Source of the DNA: CAYOVG01 sp964407285
Lineage (GTDB): Bacteria > Desulfobacterota > Syntrophobacteria > Syntrophobacterales > Syntrophobacteraceae
Length of the DNA stretch: 35,710 nucleotides
Direction of reading: 5' to 3'
Assembly (NCBI GenBank): GCA_964407285.1
Contig: CAYOVG010000024.1
Coordinates: forward strand, 1 to 35,710
Numbering within the stretch: position 1 is the first letter of the stretch; each line of letters opens with the position of its first letter. This document shows positions 25,456-33,353 of the stretch, in pieces. The position numbers were made by a program, and so were the translations under genes. The notes beneath the pieces are model-generated. The model worked only from the letters and a program-made list of their open reading frames with translations. It searched no databases and had not been told where the DNA came from.

Positions 25456-26305
25456 GGAACTTCGAAGCCAGCACGGCCCCGAGCACATGGGGAAAATCGG
25501 TGCAGATGCCGCTCACGCCGGCCCGGATGAATTCGCTCATGGCCTTCGGCTCGTTGACCGTCCACACGTTCACCCCGTAGCCGTTCCTGATCAGCGCGGC
25601 AATCTGCGGGAACGTCACGTTCGTGCAGCGGGGATGGAACGCCTGGGCCTGAAGGCGTTGCATCAGTGGCAGCGGGTCCTCGATCCGGGAGTTGAGCAGT
25701 ACCCCTATGTTGATTTTGGGGTCCCTTTTTCGGGCGCGTTCCAGGTAGCGGTGATTGAACGACGATACGATGACGCGGTCCGTCATTTCGAGGTCCGCAA
25801 TCATGTCGACGACCTTTTCCACCACGGACCCGTCGCCGGCGGTATCGCTCAGGTCCTTGATTTCCACGTTGACGCGCCAGTTGTTTTCCCTGGTGAAGAG
25901 AAGGGCCTCCCGCAGGGTCGGGACGGGTTCGCCGGCATAACTTCTCAGGTCCTCCGTCGTAACTTCGCCCGCCATGATCTGCCCGAAAGGGTCCGTGCGC
26001 TCGAACCACGATCCGAAATCGAGGCGGCGCAACTCCTCCAGGGTAAACTCGTGAACCAGCCACGGCCGCCGGTCGGGAAACACCGCCTTGACGTTGGAGG
26101 TCCTCACCAGCGAATCGTCATGGTGAACGACGAGTTCTCTGCCGGCCGTCATCATGGTGTCCAGTTCCCACATGTCGGCCCCTGTTTCCAATGCCTTCCG
26201 TGCGGCCGACAACGTATTTTCCGGGGCCAGGGACCTTGCGCCCCGATGGGCGATATTCAAAGGCCGATTCGCATCCGGCCGCTCTTCGCTCGATTGTGTG
26301 CTCAC
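25433..26305 (-). CDS. Glycerophosphodiester phosphodiesterase
   Basis: The product has 290 residues from a GTG at 26305 with GGGAG 9 bases upstream. It is a TIM-barrel GDPD enzyme. The catalytic pair is His20/Arg21 in NIAHRGARSLAPENT, followed by Glu29, the metal ligands Glu47 and Asp49 in MWELDTMM, His62 in VVHHDD, and Glu in VNVEIKD. No signal peptide is seen, so it is probably cytosolic like UgpQ, hydrolysing glycerophosphodiesters to glycerol-3-phosphate and an alcohol. An extra segment around 75-125 (RRPWLVHEFTLEELRRLDFGSWFE and after) is common in larger family members. Its 3' end overlaps the convergent PPDK-like gene by 23 bases. Confidence 0.93.
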   Translation of the reverse strand: MSTQSSEERPDANRPLNIAHRGARSLAPENTLSAARKALETGADMWELDTMMTAGRELVVHHDDSLVRTSNVKAVFPDRRPWLVHEFTLEELRRLDFGSWFERTDPFGQIMAGEVTTEDLRSYAGEPVPTLREALLFTRENNWRVNVEIKDLSDTAGDGSVVEKVVDMIADLEMTDRVIVSSFNHRYLERARKRDPKINIGVLLNSRIEDPLPLMQRLQAQAFHPRCTNVTFPQIAALIRNGYGVNVWTVNEPKAMSEFIRAGVSGICTDFPHVLGAVLASKFPMGGGTS

Positions 26306-26729
26306 TCTCGTTTTCTCCCTTCCTGCAACGTTTTTCCGGTTACAGGGCAGAGCCCGGCAATGAGAAGAGCCGGCCGCTCTACCGGAAAAATCAATCCCGA
26401 CTCTCTAATTATGAGCAAGGGACCTCGCCATGTCAAACGCTAACCAGTGCGGACATTTCTCTTTCAGTTCTTCCCCCTCCCCGGGTCTTCCCGCCCGCCC
26501 CTCCTACCGCCCTCCCGCCCTTCGGCTTGCGCCCCGATGTGAACGTGATTAAGAGCTTTATTAGCTAAACTTAACATTCCTTGCCCGGAGCGCATTCGAC
26601 GCAGTGCGCCATGGACGTGAATAGCACTCATGCCGGGCGTCCTCGGGAACATGCGTCTCCCGGCGCTGAAGACCGCATCGCGTGAGTCGGCCGTTCCATT
26701 CTCGAACCCCCAACCCAGGAGCTTTTCGC
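26306..26729. other. Intergenic region upstream of the nar operon
   Basis: This is 424 bases between divergent genes. It contains a pyrimidine-rich C tract (about 26466-26520) and an AT-rich imperfect palindrome at 26549-26574. No FNR box (TTGAT-N4-ATCAA) and no sigma-54 site was seen. The promoter of narGHJI should lie here. Confidence 0.45.
26549..26574. promoter_or_regulatory. Imperfect palindrome, candidate operator for narGHJI
   Basis: TTAAG-AGCT, a 5-base centre, then AGCT and CTTAA offset by AAA form a 26-base inverted repeat about 155 bases before the narG start. It is the most AT-rich stretch of the intergenic region. It could bind a dimeric regulator, but no known consensus matches. 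Confidence 0.25.
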
Positions 26730-29700
26730 ATGAATATGAGAGAATTCCTGTCTTCCCTGCGTTTTCTGAATTCGTCCTCCCGGTCTCATTGCCCGGAGGA
26801 AACGCTGTCCGAAGGCTGGGCGAAGATCAGTTGCGGCCATCGCCGGTGGGAGGACCACCATCGCGGGAGATGGCAGTTCGACAAGGTGGTCCGCTCCACG
26901 CACGGGGTCAACTGCACGGGCGGGTGTTCCTGGAATGTGTATGTGAAAGACGGGATCGTCGTGTGGGAAACCCAGCGGGTGGACTATCCGGAAAACCCGT
27001 CGGATGTTCCGGACTACGAGCCGCGAGGGTGTCCGAGGGGGGCGACTTTCTCCTGGTATGTGTACAGTCCCGTTCGCCTGAAGTATCCGTACGTTCGCTC
27101 GCCTCTCATGAAGCTGTGGAGAGAGGCGCTCGCCCAATGCTCGGACCCCGTCGAGGCCTGGAAGAGTATCGTCTCCGATCCCGTGAAGGCGAGAGAGTAC
27201 AAGCAGGCCAGGGGTAAGGGGGGCTTTATCCGGGTTTCCTGGGACACCGCAACGGACATCGTCACAGCCGCTCTCGTCCATACCATCCGGGAGTACGGGC
27301 CGGACAGGATATTCGGTTTCTCTCCCATACCGGCCATGTCGATGGTCTGCTATGCTTCCGGAGCCCGGTTCCTCTCTCTTATCGGCGCATCCATGATCAG
27401 CTTCTACGACTGGTACTGCGACCTTCCACCCGCTTCGCCGCAGATCTGGGGCGATCAGACGGACGTGCCGGTAAGCGGCGACTGGTACAACTCCACGTAC
27501 ATGATCGTCTGGGGAACGAACATTCCCATGACCCGCTCCCCCGACGCCCATTTCTATACGGAAGCCCGGTACCGGGGCGCGCGGGTAGCCGCCGTCGCTC
27601 CGGACTATGCGGAATACGCCAGGTTCGCCGACACGTGGCTCCCGGCGAAAGCGGGAACCGACGGGGCGCTGGCCATGGCGATGGTCTTCGTCATTCTCAA
27701 GGAGTTCTACATAGACCGGCGGTCGGAATACTTTTCCGGCTACGCGAAGAGGTTCACCGATCTTCCCTTTGTCGTGATGCTGAAAAAGCGTGGAGAAACC
27801 TTCGTGTCGGACAGGTTTCTGAGAGCGTCCGACCTGGGAAGCGATACTGAACATGCCGACTGGAAGACCCTTGTCTACGACGCGAAGAGCGAAGGCTTTG
27901 CCGTGCCGAACGGCAGCATAGGCTTTCGCTGGGAAAACGACGGAAGATGGAACCTGCGCCTGAAGGATTCCGCCACGCAGGCCGATATCGATCCGGTGCT
28001 GAGCTTTGCCGGAACCGCGCCTCCCGAGGCTGGGCGCCTAGCCGAGGCTGGGCGCCTTGCCGAGGCCGGGCGTTCTGGCGATACGAATGACGGCGTGGAA
28101 TGGGTGAGGGTGTCTTTCCCGCTCTTCGGCCTGGGCGGAACGACGGTGAGGGAGGGGACCGTCCCCGTCAAGCGAATCATGCGACGGGACGAAGAAATAC
28201 TCGTTACCACCGTTTTCGATCTCATGGCCGCAAATGTCGGGGTCGACCGCGGCCGTGGCGAAGATTGCGCCCGCGATTACGACGATCCGAAACCCTACAC
28301 CCCGGCGTGGCAGGAAGCGATTACGGGGGTCCCGCGGCAGGACGTGATCCGCGTCGCGAGGGAATTTGCCGTGAACGCCGAGAAGACCGGGGGAAAGTCG
28401 ATGATTTTCCTCGGGGCGGGCACGAACCACTGGTACCATAGCGACGCCATCTACCGGACCATCATCAGCCTCACCACTTTGTGCGGCTGCCAGGGGGTGA
28501 ACGGCGGCGGCTGGGCACACTACGTCGGACAGGAAAAAGTCCGTCCCCTCGCCGGATGGTCCACGGTCGCCTTCGGCCACGACTGGGACGTCATGCACCG
28601 GCATCAAAACGGCACATCCTTCTATTATTTCGCAACCGACCAGTGGCGCTACGAGAACTTCCAGGCAAAATTCGTCTCTTCGCCTCTTCACGACCCGATC
28701 GGCGTCGAACGTCTCGCCGACTGCAACGTCATTGCCGCCCGCCTCGGCTGGCTGCCTTCCTATCCCCAGTTCGACCGCAATCCTCTCGATCTTTGCGACG
28801 AAGCCGTGAAGAACGGCGCGGCCGCTGACGAGGAAATCACCTCGTACGTCGTAGACAAACTCAAGGCGGGTGCGCTCAAGTTCGCCATCGAAGATCCCAA
28901 TCATCCCGCCAACGCGCCTCGCATGCTCTTCCTGTGGAGGGCCAATCTGCTCGGGGCGAGCGGCAAGGGGCACGAGTACTTCCTCAAGCACCTGCTCGGG
29001 ACCCCCAATGCGGTCATGAACGATGAAGCCGAAGAGATCATGCCCGAAGAATTCCTGGTGCGGGAGGCCGACCCGGACGGCAAGCTCGATCTCCTGGTCA
29101 CAACGGAGTTGCGCATGTGCACGAGCCCGCTCTACTCGGATGTGGTCCTCCCCGCCGCGGGCTGGTACGAGATGCACGATCTCAACACCACGGACCTCCA
29201 CCCTTTCATCCATCCCTTCAATCCGGCCATCGACCCGCCCTGGGAGACGAAGACCAATTGGGACCAGTTCAAACTCATCGCGGAGAAGTTTTCGAAGCTC
29301 GCCGGGGTCCATCTCGGGGTGCGCAAGGACCTCCTCGCAACGCCTCTCCTCCACGACACTCCCGGTGAAATCGCTCAGCCGCTCGGCAAAGTGAAGGATT
29401 GGAAGAAGGGAGAGGTCGAGGCCGTTCCGGGAAAGACCATGCCCTCCCTCAAGGTGGTGACGAGGGACTACGGCAACGTGTTCAAAATGATGACCGCCTT
29501 GGGACCGCGGGTTTCGAAGGTGGGACTCGCCGCCAAGGGCGTCGCGTGGAACGGAGCCGAGGAGTACGAAGAAATCGGGCGCCGCGTGGGGACGGTCACA
29601 ACCGAGGGGATCAGCAACGGCATGCCGGATATATCCACCGCCAAACAGGTGGCCGAAGCGATTCTCGTTCTTTCTCCCGAAACGAACGGGAGCACGGCGG

Positions 29701-30509
29701 TCAAAGCCTGGAAGGGGTTGGAGAAGCGAACGGGTCTCGACCTCTCCGATTTGAGCGCTCCGGAGGAAGATGTCGGCCACAGGTTTTCCGACCTGGTCGC
29801 CCAACCCCGGCGGGTCCTGACCAGTCCGGTCTGGAGCGGCATCGAGAGCGAAACCCGGCCCTATGCGCCTTTCGTCATCAACATCGAGAAAGGCATTCCT
29901 TTCCGGACGCTTACCGGAAGGGCCCAGTTCTACCTGGACCATGAATGGATGCTCGCTTTCGGGGAAGGGCTCCCGACCTTCCGTCCCCCGCTGGACATGG
30001 AGGCGCTCGGTTCCACCCGCGTGAACAAGAGTCTTAAACCGGACAAGGAAATCGTGCTCAACTATCTCACGCCGCACTCGAAGTGGTCCATCCACAGCAC
30101 CTACTCGGATACGCTCACGATGCTCACGCTATTCAGGGGCGGCGAGGTCATCTGGATCAACAACGAGGATGCCGAGAGCATCGGGGTCGAGGACAACGAC
30201 TGGCTGGAGTGTTACAACGTAAACGGCGTGCTCGTGGCGAAAGCAGTCGTGAGCCACAGGATTCCACGCGGAAAGGCGTTCACCTACCATGCCCAGGAAA
30301 GACTCCTCAACACGCCGGGGTCCAGGATTTCCGGCCGGAGGGGCGGGACCCACAACAGCGTGACCCGCATCCTGATGAAGCCCACCCATATGATCGGCGG
30401 GTATGCGCAGCTCAGCTACGGATTCAACTACTACGGCCCGACCGGGGCCCAGCGCGATGAAGTCATCATCGTGCGAAAGGCGGGGGAGGTGGACTGGTAT
30501 GAATATTAA
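26730..30509 (+). CDS. narG: Respiratory nitrate reductase catalytic alpha subunit
   Basis: The product has 1259 residues from the ATG at 26730, which has AGGAG 8 bases upstream. It is a molybdopterin oxidoreductase of the membrane-bound NarG type. The FS0 cluster ligands His58, Cys62, Cys66 and Cys101 keep the E. coli H-x3-C-x3-C-x34-C spacing. The molybdenum Asp ligand lies in FYDWYCDLPPASPQ. Highly conserved blocks run to the end (GGGWAHYVGQEKVRP, FLWRANLLGASGKGHE, GGYAQLSYGFNYYG). It reduces nitrate to nitrite on the cytoplasmic side. No Tat signal with a cleavage site is visible. A variable loop around residue 430 contains three 18-base tandem repeats. It overlaps narH by 11 bases. Confidence 0.97.
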   Translation: MNMREFLSSLRFLNSSSRSHCPEETLSEGWAKISCGHRRWEDHHRGRWQFDKVVRSTHGVNCTGGCSWNVYVKDGIVVWETQRVDYPENPSDVPDYEPRGCPRGATFSWYVYSPVRLKYPYVRSPLMKLWREALAQCSDPVEAWKSIVSDPVKAREYKQARGKGGFIRVSWDTATDIVTAALVHTIREYGPDRIFGFSPIPAMSMVCYASGARFLSLIGASMISFYDWYCDLPPASPQIWGDQTDVPVSGDWYNSTYMIVWGTNIPMTRSPDAHFYTEARYRGARVAAVAPDYAEYARFADTWLPAKAGTDGALAMAMVFVILKEFYIDRRSEYFSGYAKRFTDLPFVVMLKKRGETFVSDRFLRASDLGSDTEHADWKTLVYDAKSEGFAVPNGSIGFRWENDGRWNLRLKDSATQADIDPVLSFAGTAPPEAGRLAEAGRLAEAGRSGDTNDGVEWVRVSFPLFGLGGTTVREGTVPVKRIMRRDEEILVTTVFDLMAANVGVDRGRGEDCARDYDDPKPYTPAWQEAITGVPRQDVIRVAREFAVNAEKTGGKSMIFLGAGTNHWYHSDAIYRTIISLTTLCGCQGVNGGGWAHYVGQEKVRPLAGWSTVAFGHDWDVMHRHQNGTSFYYFATDQWRYENFQAKFVSSPLHDPIGVERLADCNVIAARLGWLPSYPQFDRNPLDLCDEAVKNGAAADEEITSYVVDKLKAGALKFAIEDPNHPANAPRMLFLWRANLLGASGKGHEYFLKHLLGTPNAVMNDEAEEIMPEEFLVREADPDGKLDLLVTTELRMCTSPLYSDVVLPAAGWYEMHDLNTTDLHPFIHPFNPAIDPPWETKTNWDQFKLIAEKFSKLAGVHLGVRKDLLATPLLHDTPGEIAQPLGKVKDWKKGEVEAVPGKTMPSLKVVTRDYGNVFKMMTALGPRVSKVGLAAKGVAWNGAEEYEEIGRRVGTVTTEGISNGMPDISTAKQVAEAILVLSPETNGSTAVKAWKGLEKRTGLDLSDLSAPEEDVGHRFSDLVAQPRRVLTSPVWSGIESETRPYAPFVINIEKGIPFRTLTGRAQFYLDHEWMLAFGEGLPTFRPPLDMEALGSTRVNKSLKPDKEIVLNYLTPHSKWSIHSTYSDTLTMLTLFRGGEVIWINNEDAESIGVEDNDWLECYNVNGVLVAKAVVSHRIPRGKAFTYHAQERLLNTPGSRISGRRGGTHNSVTRILMKPTHMIGGYAQLSYGFNYYGPTGAQRDEVIIVRKAGEVDWYEY
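28023..28076 (+). repeat. Three 18-bp tandem repeats inside narG
   Basis: Units at 28023-28040, 28041-28058 and 28059-28076 differ at only a few positions (core CCGAGGCTGGGCGCC) and encode PEAGRL, AEAGRL and AEAGRS. The reading frame is kept. They sit in a loop where NarG proteins vary in length, and look like a recent slippage expansion. Confidence 0.85.
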
Positions 30510-31932
30510 AGCTCAGTACGCAATGGTCATGAACCTGGACAAATGCATCGGCTGCCACACTTGCAGCATACCCTGTAAGAATGTCTGGACCAACCGGCCC
30601 GGAGCCGAGTACATCTGGTACAACAACGTGGAGACCAAACCGGGCATCGGCTATCCCAAGAGATGGGAGAATCAGAAAGAATGGAAAGGCGGCTGGTCGG
30701 TAAAGGGCGGCAGACTCACGTTGCGTTCGGGCGGACGCGCGAAGAAACTCGCAAGTATCTTCTATAATCCCGATTTGCCCCTCATGGACGACTACTACGA
30801 GCCCTGGACCTACAATTACGCGGACCTCATAAACAGCCCGTTGCGAAGCCACCAGCCGGCGTTGCGCCCCAAGTCTCTCGTTACGGGGGAAAACATAAGG
30901 CTCAAATGGGGGCCGAATTGGGAGGACGACCTGGCCGGGGTGCATGGGACCGGTCGGGAGGATGTGAACTTCCAGGGACTGGAGCGTGAAGCCTATCTCA
31001 AGTTCCAGAACGTGTTCATGTTCCATCTGCCGAGGATCTGCGAGCATTGCCTGAATCCCTCCTGCCTGGGGTCGTGCCCGTCCGGGGCGATCTACAAGAG
31101 GGATGAGGACGGAATAGTCCTGATCGATCAGACGCAGTGCCGGGGGTGGAGGTTCTGCGTTTCGGGATGTCCCTACAAGAAGGCCTACTTCAACTGGAGC
31201 AGTGGACGCTCCGAGAAGTGCATCTTCTGCTATCCGCGGATTGAAGCCGGCATGCCCACGCTTTGCGCGGAAACGTGCGTGGGGAGAATCCGCTACATCG
31301 GGCTTGTGCTCTATGACGCCGACGGGATCGGTTCCGCGGCTTCGACGAGTGATGCCGGAGGGCTCACTTCCGCCCAGGTATCCCTTTTTCTCAATCCCAA
31401 CGACCCGAAGATCGCAACGGAGGCGAGAAAGAGCGGAATTCCCCAGAGCTTCATCGACGCCGCGGCAAAATCCCCGATCTACAAGCTCGCCGTCGAGTGG
31501 AAGCTCGCCCTGCCTCCCCATCCCGAGTTCAGGACCCTGCCCATGGTCTGGTACATTCCACCGCTGAGCCCCATCGTGGGGAGCATCGAGTCCGAAGAAG
31601 GAACAACGGACGGGGGCGCAATCGACCGGATGCGAATCCCGGTAAAGTATCTCGCCAATCTGCTCGCCGCCGGGGATGAACGGCCCGTGCGCGCAGCGCT
31701 CAAGAAACTTGCCGCGTTGCGAGCCTACATGCGCTCCGTCAATGTCGATAAATCGCCGGACCCGGGGGTCCTCGAGGATGCGGGCCTGACTCCTGAATCG
31801 GCGAAGGAGATGTACCAGCTTCTGGCTGTGGCGAAGTATGCGAATCGCTACGTGACGCCCACCGTCAAGAAGGAGGGCGCGGGCGACCTCTACCGGGAAC
31901 AGGGGCGTTCGGGATACCCGTATACGGCTTAG
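30499..31932 (+). CDS. narH: Respiratory nitrate reductase beta (iron-sulfur) subunit
   Basis: The product has 477 residues from the ATG at 30499, with GGAGG 9 bases upstream inside the narG end. Cluster motifs appear in order: Cys16, Cys19, Cys22 and Cys26 in DKCIGCHTCSIPCKN; CEHCLNPSCLGSCPSGAIYK; QCRGWRFCVSGCPYKK, where Trp replaces a Cys and leaves a 3Fe-4S cluster; and EKCIFCYPRIEAGMPTLCAETC. It relays electrons from the NarI hemes to NarG. It is shorter than E. coli NarH because the C-terminal tail is trimmed. Conserved stretches such as ALPPHPEFRTLPMVWYIPPLSPI are intact. narJ follows after an unusual 233-base gap that carries a repeat array. Confidence 0.97.
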   Translation: MNIKAQYAMVMNLDKCIGCHTCSIPCKNVWTNRPGAEYIWYNNVETKPGIGYPKRWENQKEWKGGWSVKGGRLTLRSGGRAKKLASIFYNPDLPLMDDYYEPWTYNYADLINSPLRSHQPALRPKSLVTGENIRLKWGPNWEDDLAGVHGTGREDVNFQGLEREAYLKFQNVFMFHLPRICEHCLNPSCLGSCPSGAIYKRDEDGIVLIDQTQCRGWRFCVSGCPYKKAYFNWSSGRSEKCIFCYPRIEAGMPTLCAETCVGRIRYIGLVLYDADGIGSAASTSDAGGLTSAQVSLFLNPNDPKIATEARKSGIPQSFIDAAAKSPIYKLAVEWKLALPPHPEFRTLPMVWYIPPLSPIVGSIESEEGTTDGGAIDRMRIPVKYLANLLAAGDERPVRAALKKLAALRAYMRSVNVDKSPDPGVLEDAGLTPESAKEMYQLLAVAKYANRYVTPTVKKEGAGDLYREQGRSGYPYTA

Positions 31933-31954
31933 AGCGGAGGGGCGGGGCGCGGCG

Positions 31955-32080
31955 CGGGTTGCGGGTTGCAGGGTGCGGGTTCCGGGGTTCGTGCTGCGTA
32001 CTCCATGTTCCGGGTTGCGAGTTGCGTGTCTGGGGTTCGTGTTGCGTGTTGAGATTTGCATGTTTCGTGTTCCGGGTTTG
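31955..32080 (+). repeat. Degenerate heptanucleotide repeat array between narH and narJ
   Basis: About 126 bases can be cut into 18 consecutive 7-mers. The first run follows CGNGTTG (CGGGTTG, CGGGTTG, CAGGGTG, CGGGTTC, later CGAGTTG). After a one-base phase shift the run continues as GTGTTGC, GTGTTGA, ATGTTTC, GTGTTCC. It starts 22 bases after the narH stop and has no coding frame worth reporting. Similar, shorter sequence occurs at the asnB 3' end. Confidence 0.75.
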
Positions 32081-32165
32081 GAAGCCCAAACGACTCGTGC
32101 TCGGCAGTAACATGTAGGCTTGAATGGCCCCCGTATCACAATAAAACACCATAAGGAATGCGCGC

Positions 32166-32663
32166 ATGACGGAAGAACGGCGGGTAAGGTTCAAACTCAT
32201 ATCTCTCTTTCTTCAGTTCCCCGATGATGACCTGACGGGATTTCTCGGCCCCATGGAAGAGGCGGTTGAAACACTGCCCATGGGGAAGCCGAGGGAGATC
32301 TTCGAAAGGATGCTCTCTCATTTCAGGGAGAAATCTCTTCTTGAACTCCAGGAGGAATACACCAGGGTCTTCGACCTTTCTCCTTCGACAAGCCTCAACC
32401 TGACCTATCATCAATGGGGAGACGACAAGAGGAGGGGAGAGGCCCTCGTGGCGCTGAGTTCAACGTACCGGAGCGCGGGCTATGAGACCGCATCGAACGA
32501 GTTGCCGGACTTCCTGCCCCTGGTGCTGGAGTTCCTCTCCGTGGCGCCGGAGCAGACCGGAACCCGGTTGAGGAATGACTTCAGCGAGTGTATCTCGTCT
32601 CTGGGATCGAGACTGAAAGAAACGGGGAGCATCTATGCGTCCCTTTTGGATGCTTTGCAGTAG
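32166..32663 (+). CDS. narJ: Nitrate reductase assembly chaperone (TorD/NarJ family)
   Basis: The product has 165 residues, shorter than E. coli NarJ. It is all-helical in character, with the family pattern RFKLISLFLQFPDDDL at the N-terminus, then LELQEEYTRVFDLSPSTSLNLTYHQWGD, and LPDFLPLVLEFLSVAP after it. The YTRVFDLSPSTSLNLTYH block is typical of NarJ/NarW. The chaperone binds apo-NarG and times molybdenum cofactor insertion and membrane attachment. AAGGA lies 8 bases before the ATG. narI starts 11 bases after the stop, and the order G-H-J-I is the classic one. Confidence 0.93.
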   Translation: MTEERRVRFKLISLFLQFPDDDLTGFLGPMEEAVETLPMGKPREIFERMLSHFREKSLLELQEEYTRVFDLSPSTSLNLTYHQWGDDKRRGEALVALSSTYRSAGYETASNELPDFLPLVLEFLSVAPEQTGTRLRNDFSECISSLGSRLKETGSIYASLLDALQ

Positions 32664-32674
32664 GGAGGACTATC

Positions 32675-33352
32675 ATGGCCGGTTTCTGGGATACCTTTGC
32701 ATTCGTTATCTTCCCCTACCTTTCGCTCACGATATGTGTTCTGGGGACCATCTACCGCTACTTCACGGACCCGTACCGATGGAATGCGAAGTCGAGCGAG
32801 ATATTCGAGAAGGGGAGCCTCAAGATAGCCTCGAATCTTTTCCACTACGGAGTTCTGCTCGCTTTGATGGGGCACTTCATAGGGCTTCTCATTCCTCAGA
32901 CGACGTACGACTTCTTCGCGATTAACAGCGAGCTTCACACCCGGATAGCCTATATCCTGGGAGCGGCTTTCGGCGTGCCCGCTTTCATCGGGTCGGTCTG
33001 GCTCCTGTGGCGTCGGACCACGGACCCCAAGGTGAAAGTCGTGACGACCCGAAGAGACCTCGTTACTTCCATTCTGCTTATCATCATCATAGGGGTCGGG
33101 ACTTACAACGTGTTTTTCGGCCACTACTTCGTGCTGGACAGCGTTGCCCCCTGGATTCGTGGAATTCTGATCTTCAAGCCGGACCCGAGCCTTCTGGCCG
33201 GCGCTCCGTTTCTCTACAAGCTCCACATCCTTGCGGCTTTCGCGCTCTTTGCATTCGCGCCGTTCAGCAGGCTGGTCCACATCTGGAGCGCACCGCTTTC
33301 CTACGTTCGGCGCAGCTATATCCTCTTCAGAAGACGGAGCGGAGAGTACTGA
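32675..33352 (+). CDS. narI: Respiratory nitrate reductase gamma subunit (diheme cytochrome b)
   Basis: The product has 225 residues, the same length as E. coli NarI, from an ATG preceded by GGGAGG. Five hydrophobic helices are visible. Heme ligands His57 and His67 (LFHYGVLLALMGHFIG) and His184 and His202 (KLHILAAF, LVHIWSAP) keep the E. coli spacings of 10 and 18. It takes electrons from quinol at the periplasmic side of the membrane and anchors NarGH. The stop is followed one base later by the ATG of the transporter gene, so the two are probably translated together. Confidence 0.96.
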   Translation: MAGFWDTFAFVIFPYLSLTICVLGTIYRYFTDPYRWNAKSSEIFEKGSLKIASNLFHYGVLLALMGHFIGLLIPQTTYDFFAINSELHTRIAYILGAAFGVPAFIGSVWLLWRRTTDPKVKVVTTRRDLVTSILLIIIIGVGTYNVFFGHYFVLDSVAPWIRGILIFKPDPSLLAGAPFLYKLHILAAFALFAFAPFSRLVHIWSAPLSYVRRSYILFRRRSGEY

Positions 33353-33353
33353 G

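Noticed and set aside
23656..25488. A 610-codon open frame antisense to the PPDK-like gene
   Set aside because: The plus-strand frame carries the conserved ATP-grasp and His motifs and a strong Shine-Dalgarno sequence. The antisense frame has none.
28038..30095. A 685-codon open frame antisense to narG
   Set aside because: narG is unambiguous and complete here. The antisense product is rich in Arg, His and Asp without domain features.
31955..32080. CRISPR array between narH and narJ
   Set aside because: The units are only 7 bases, degenerate and contiguous, with no spacers.
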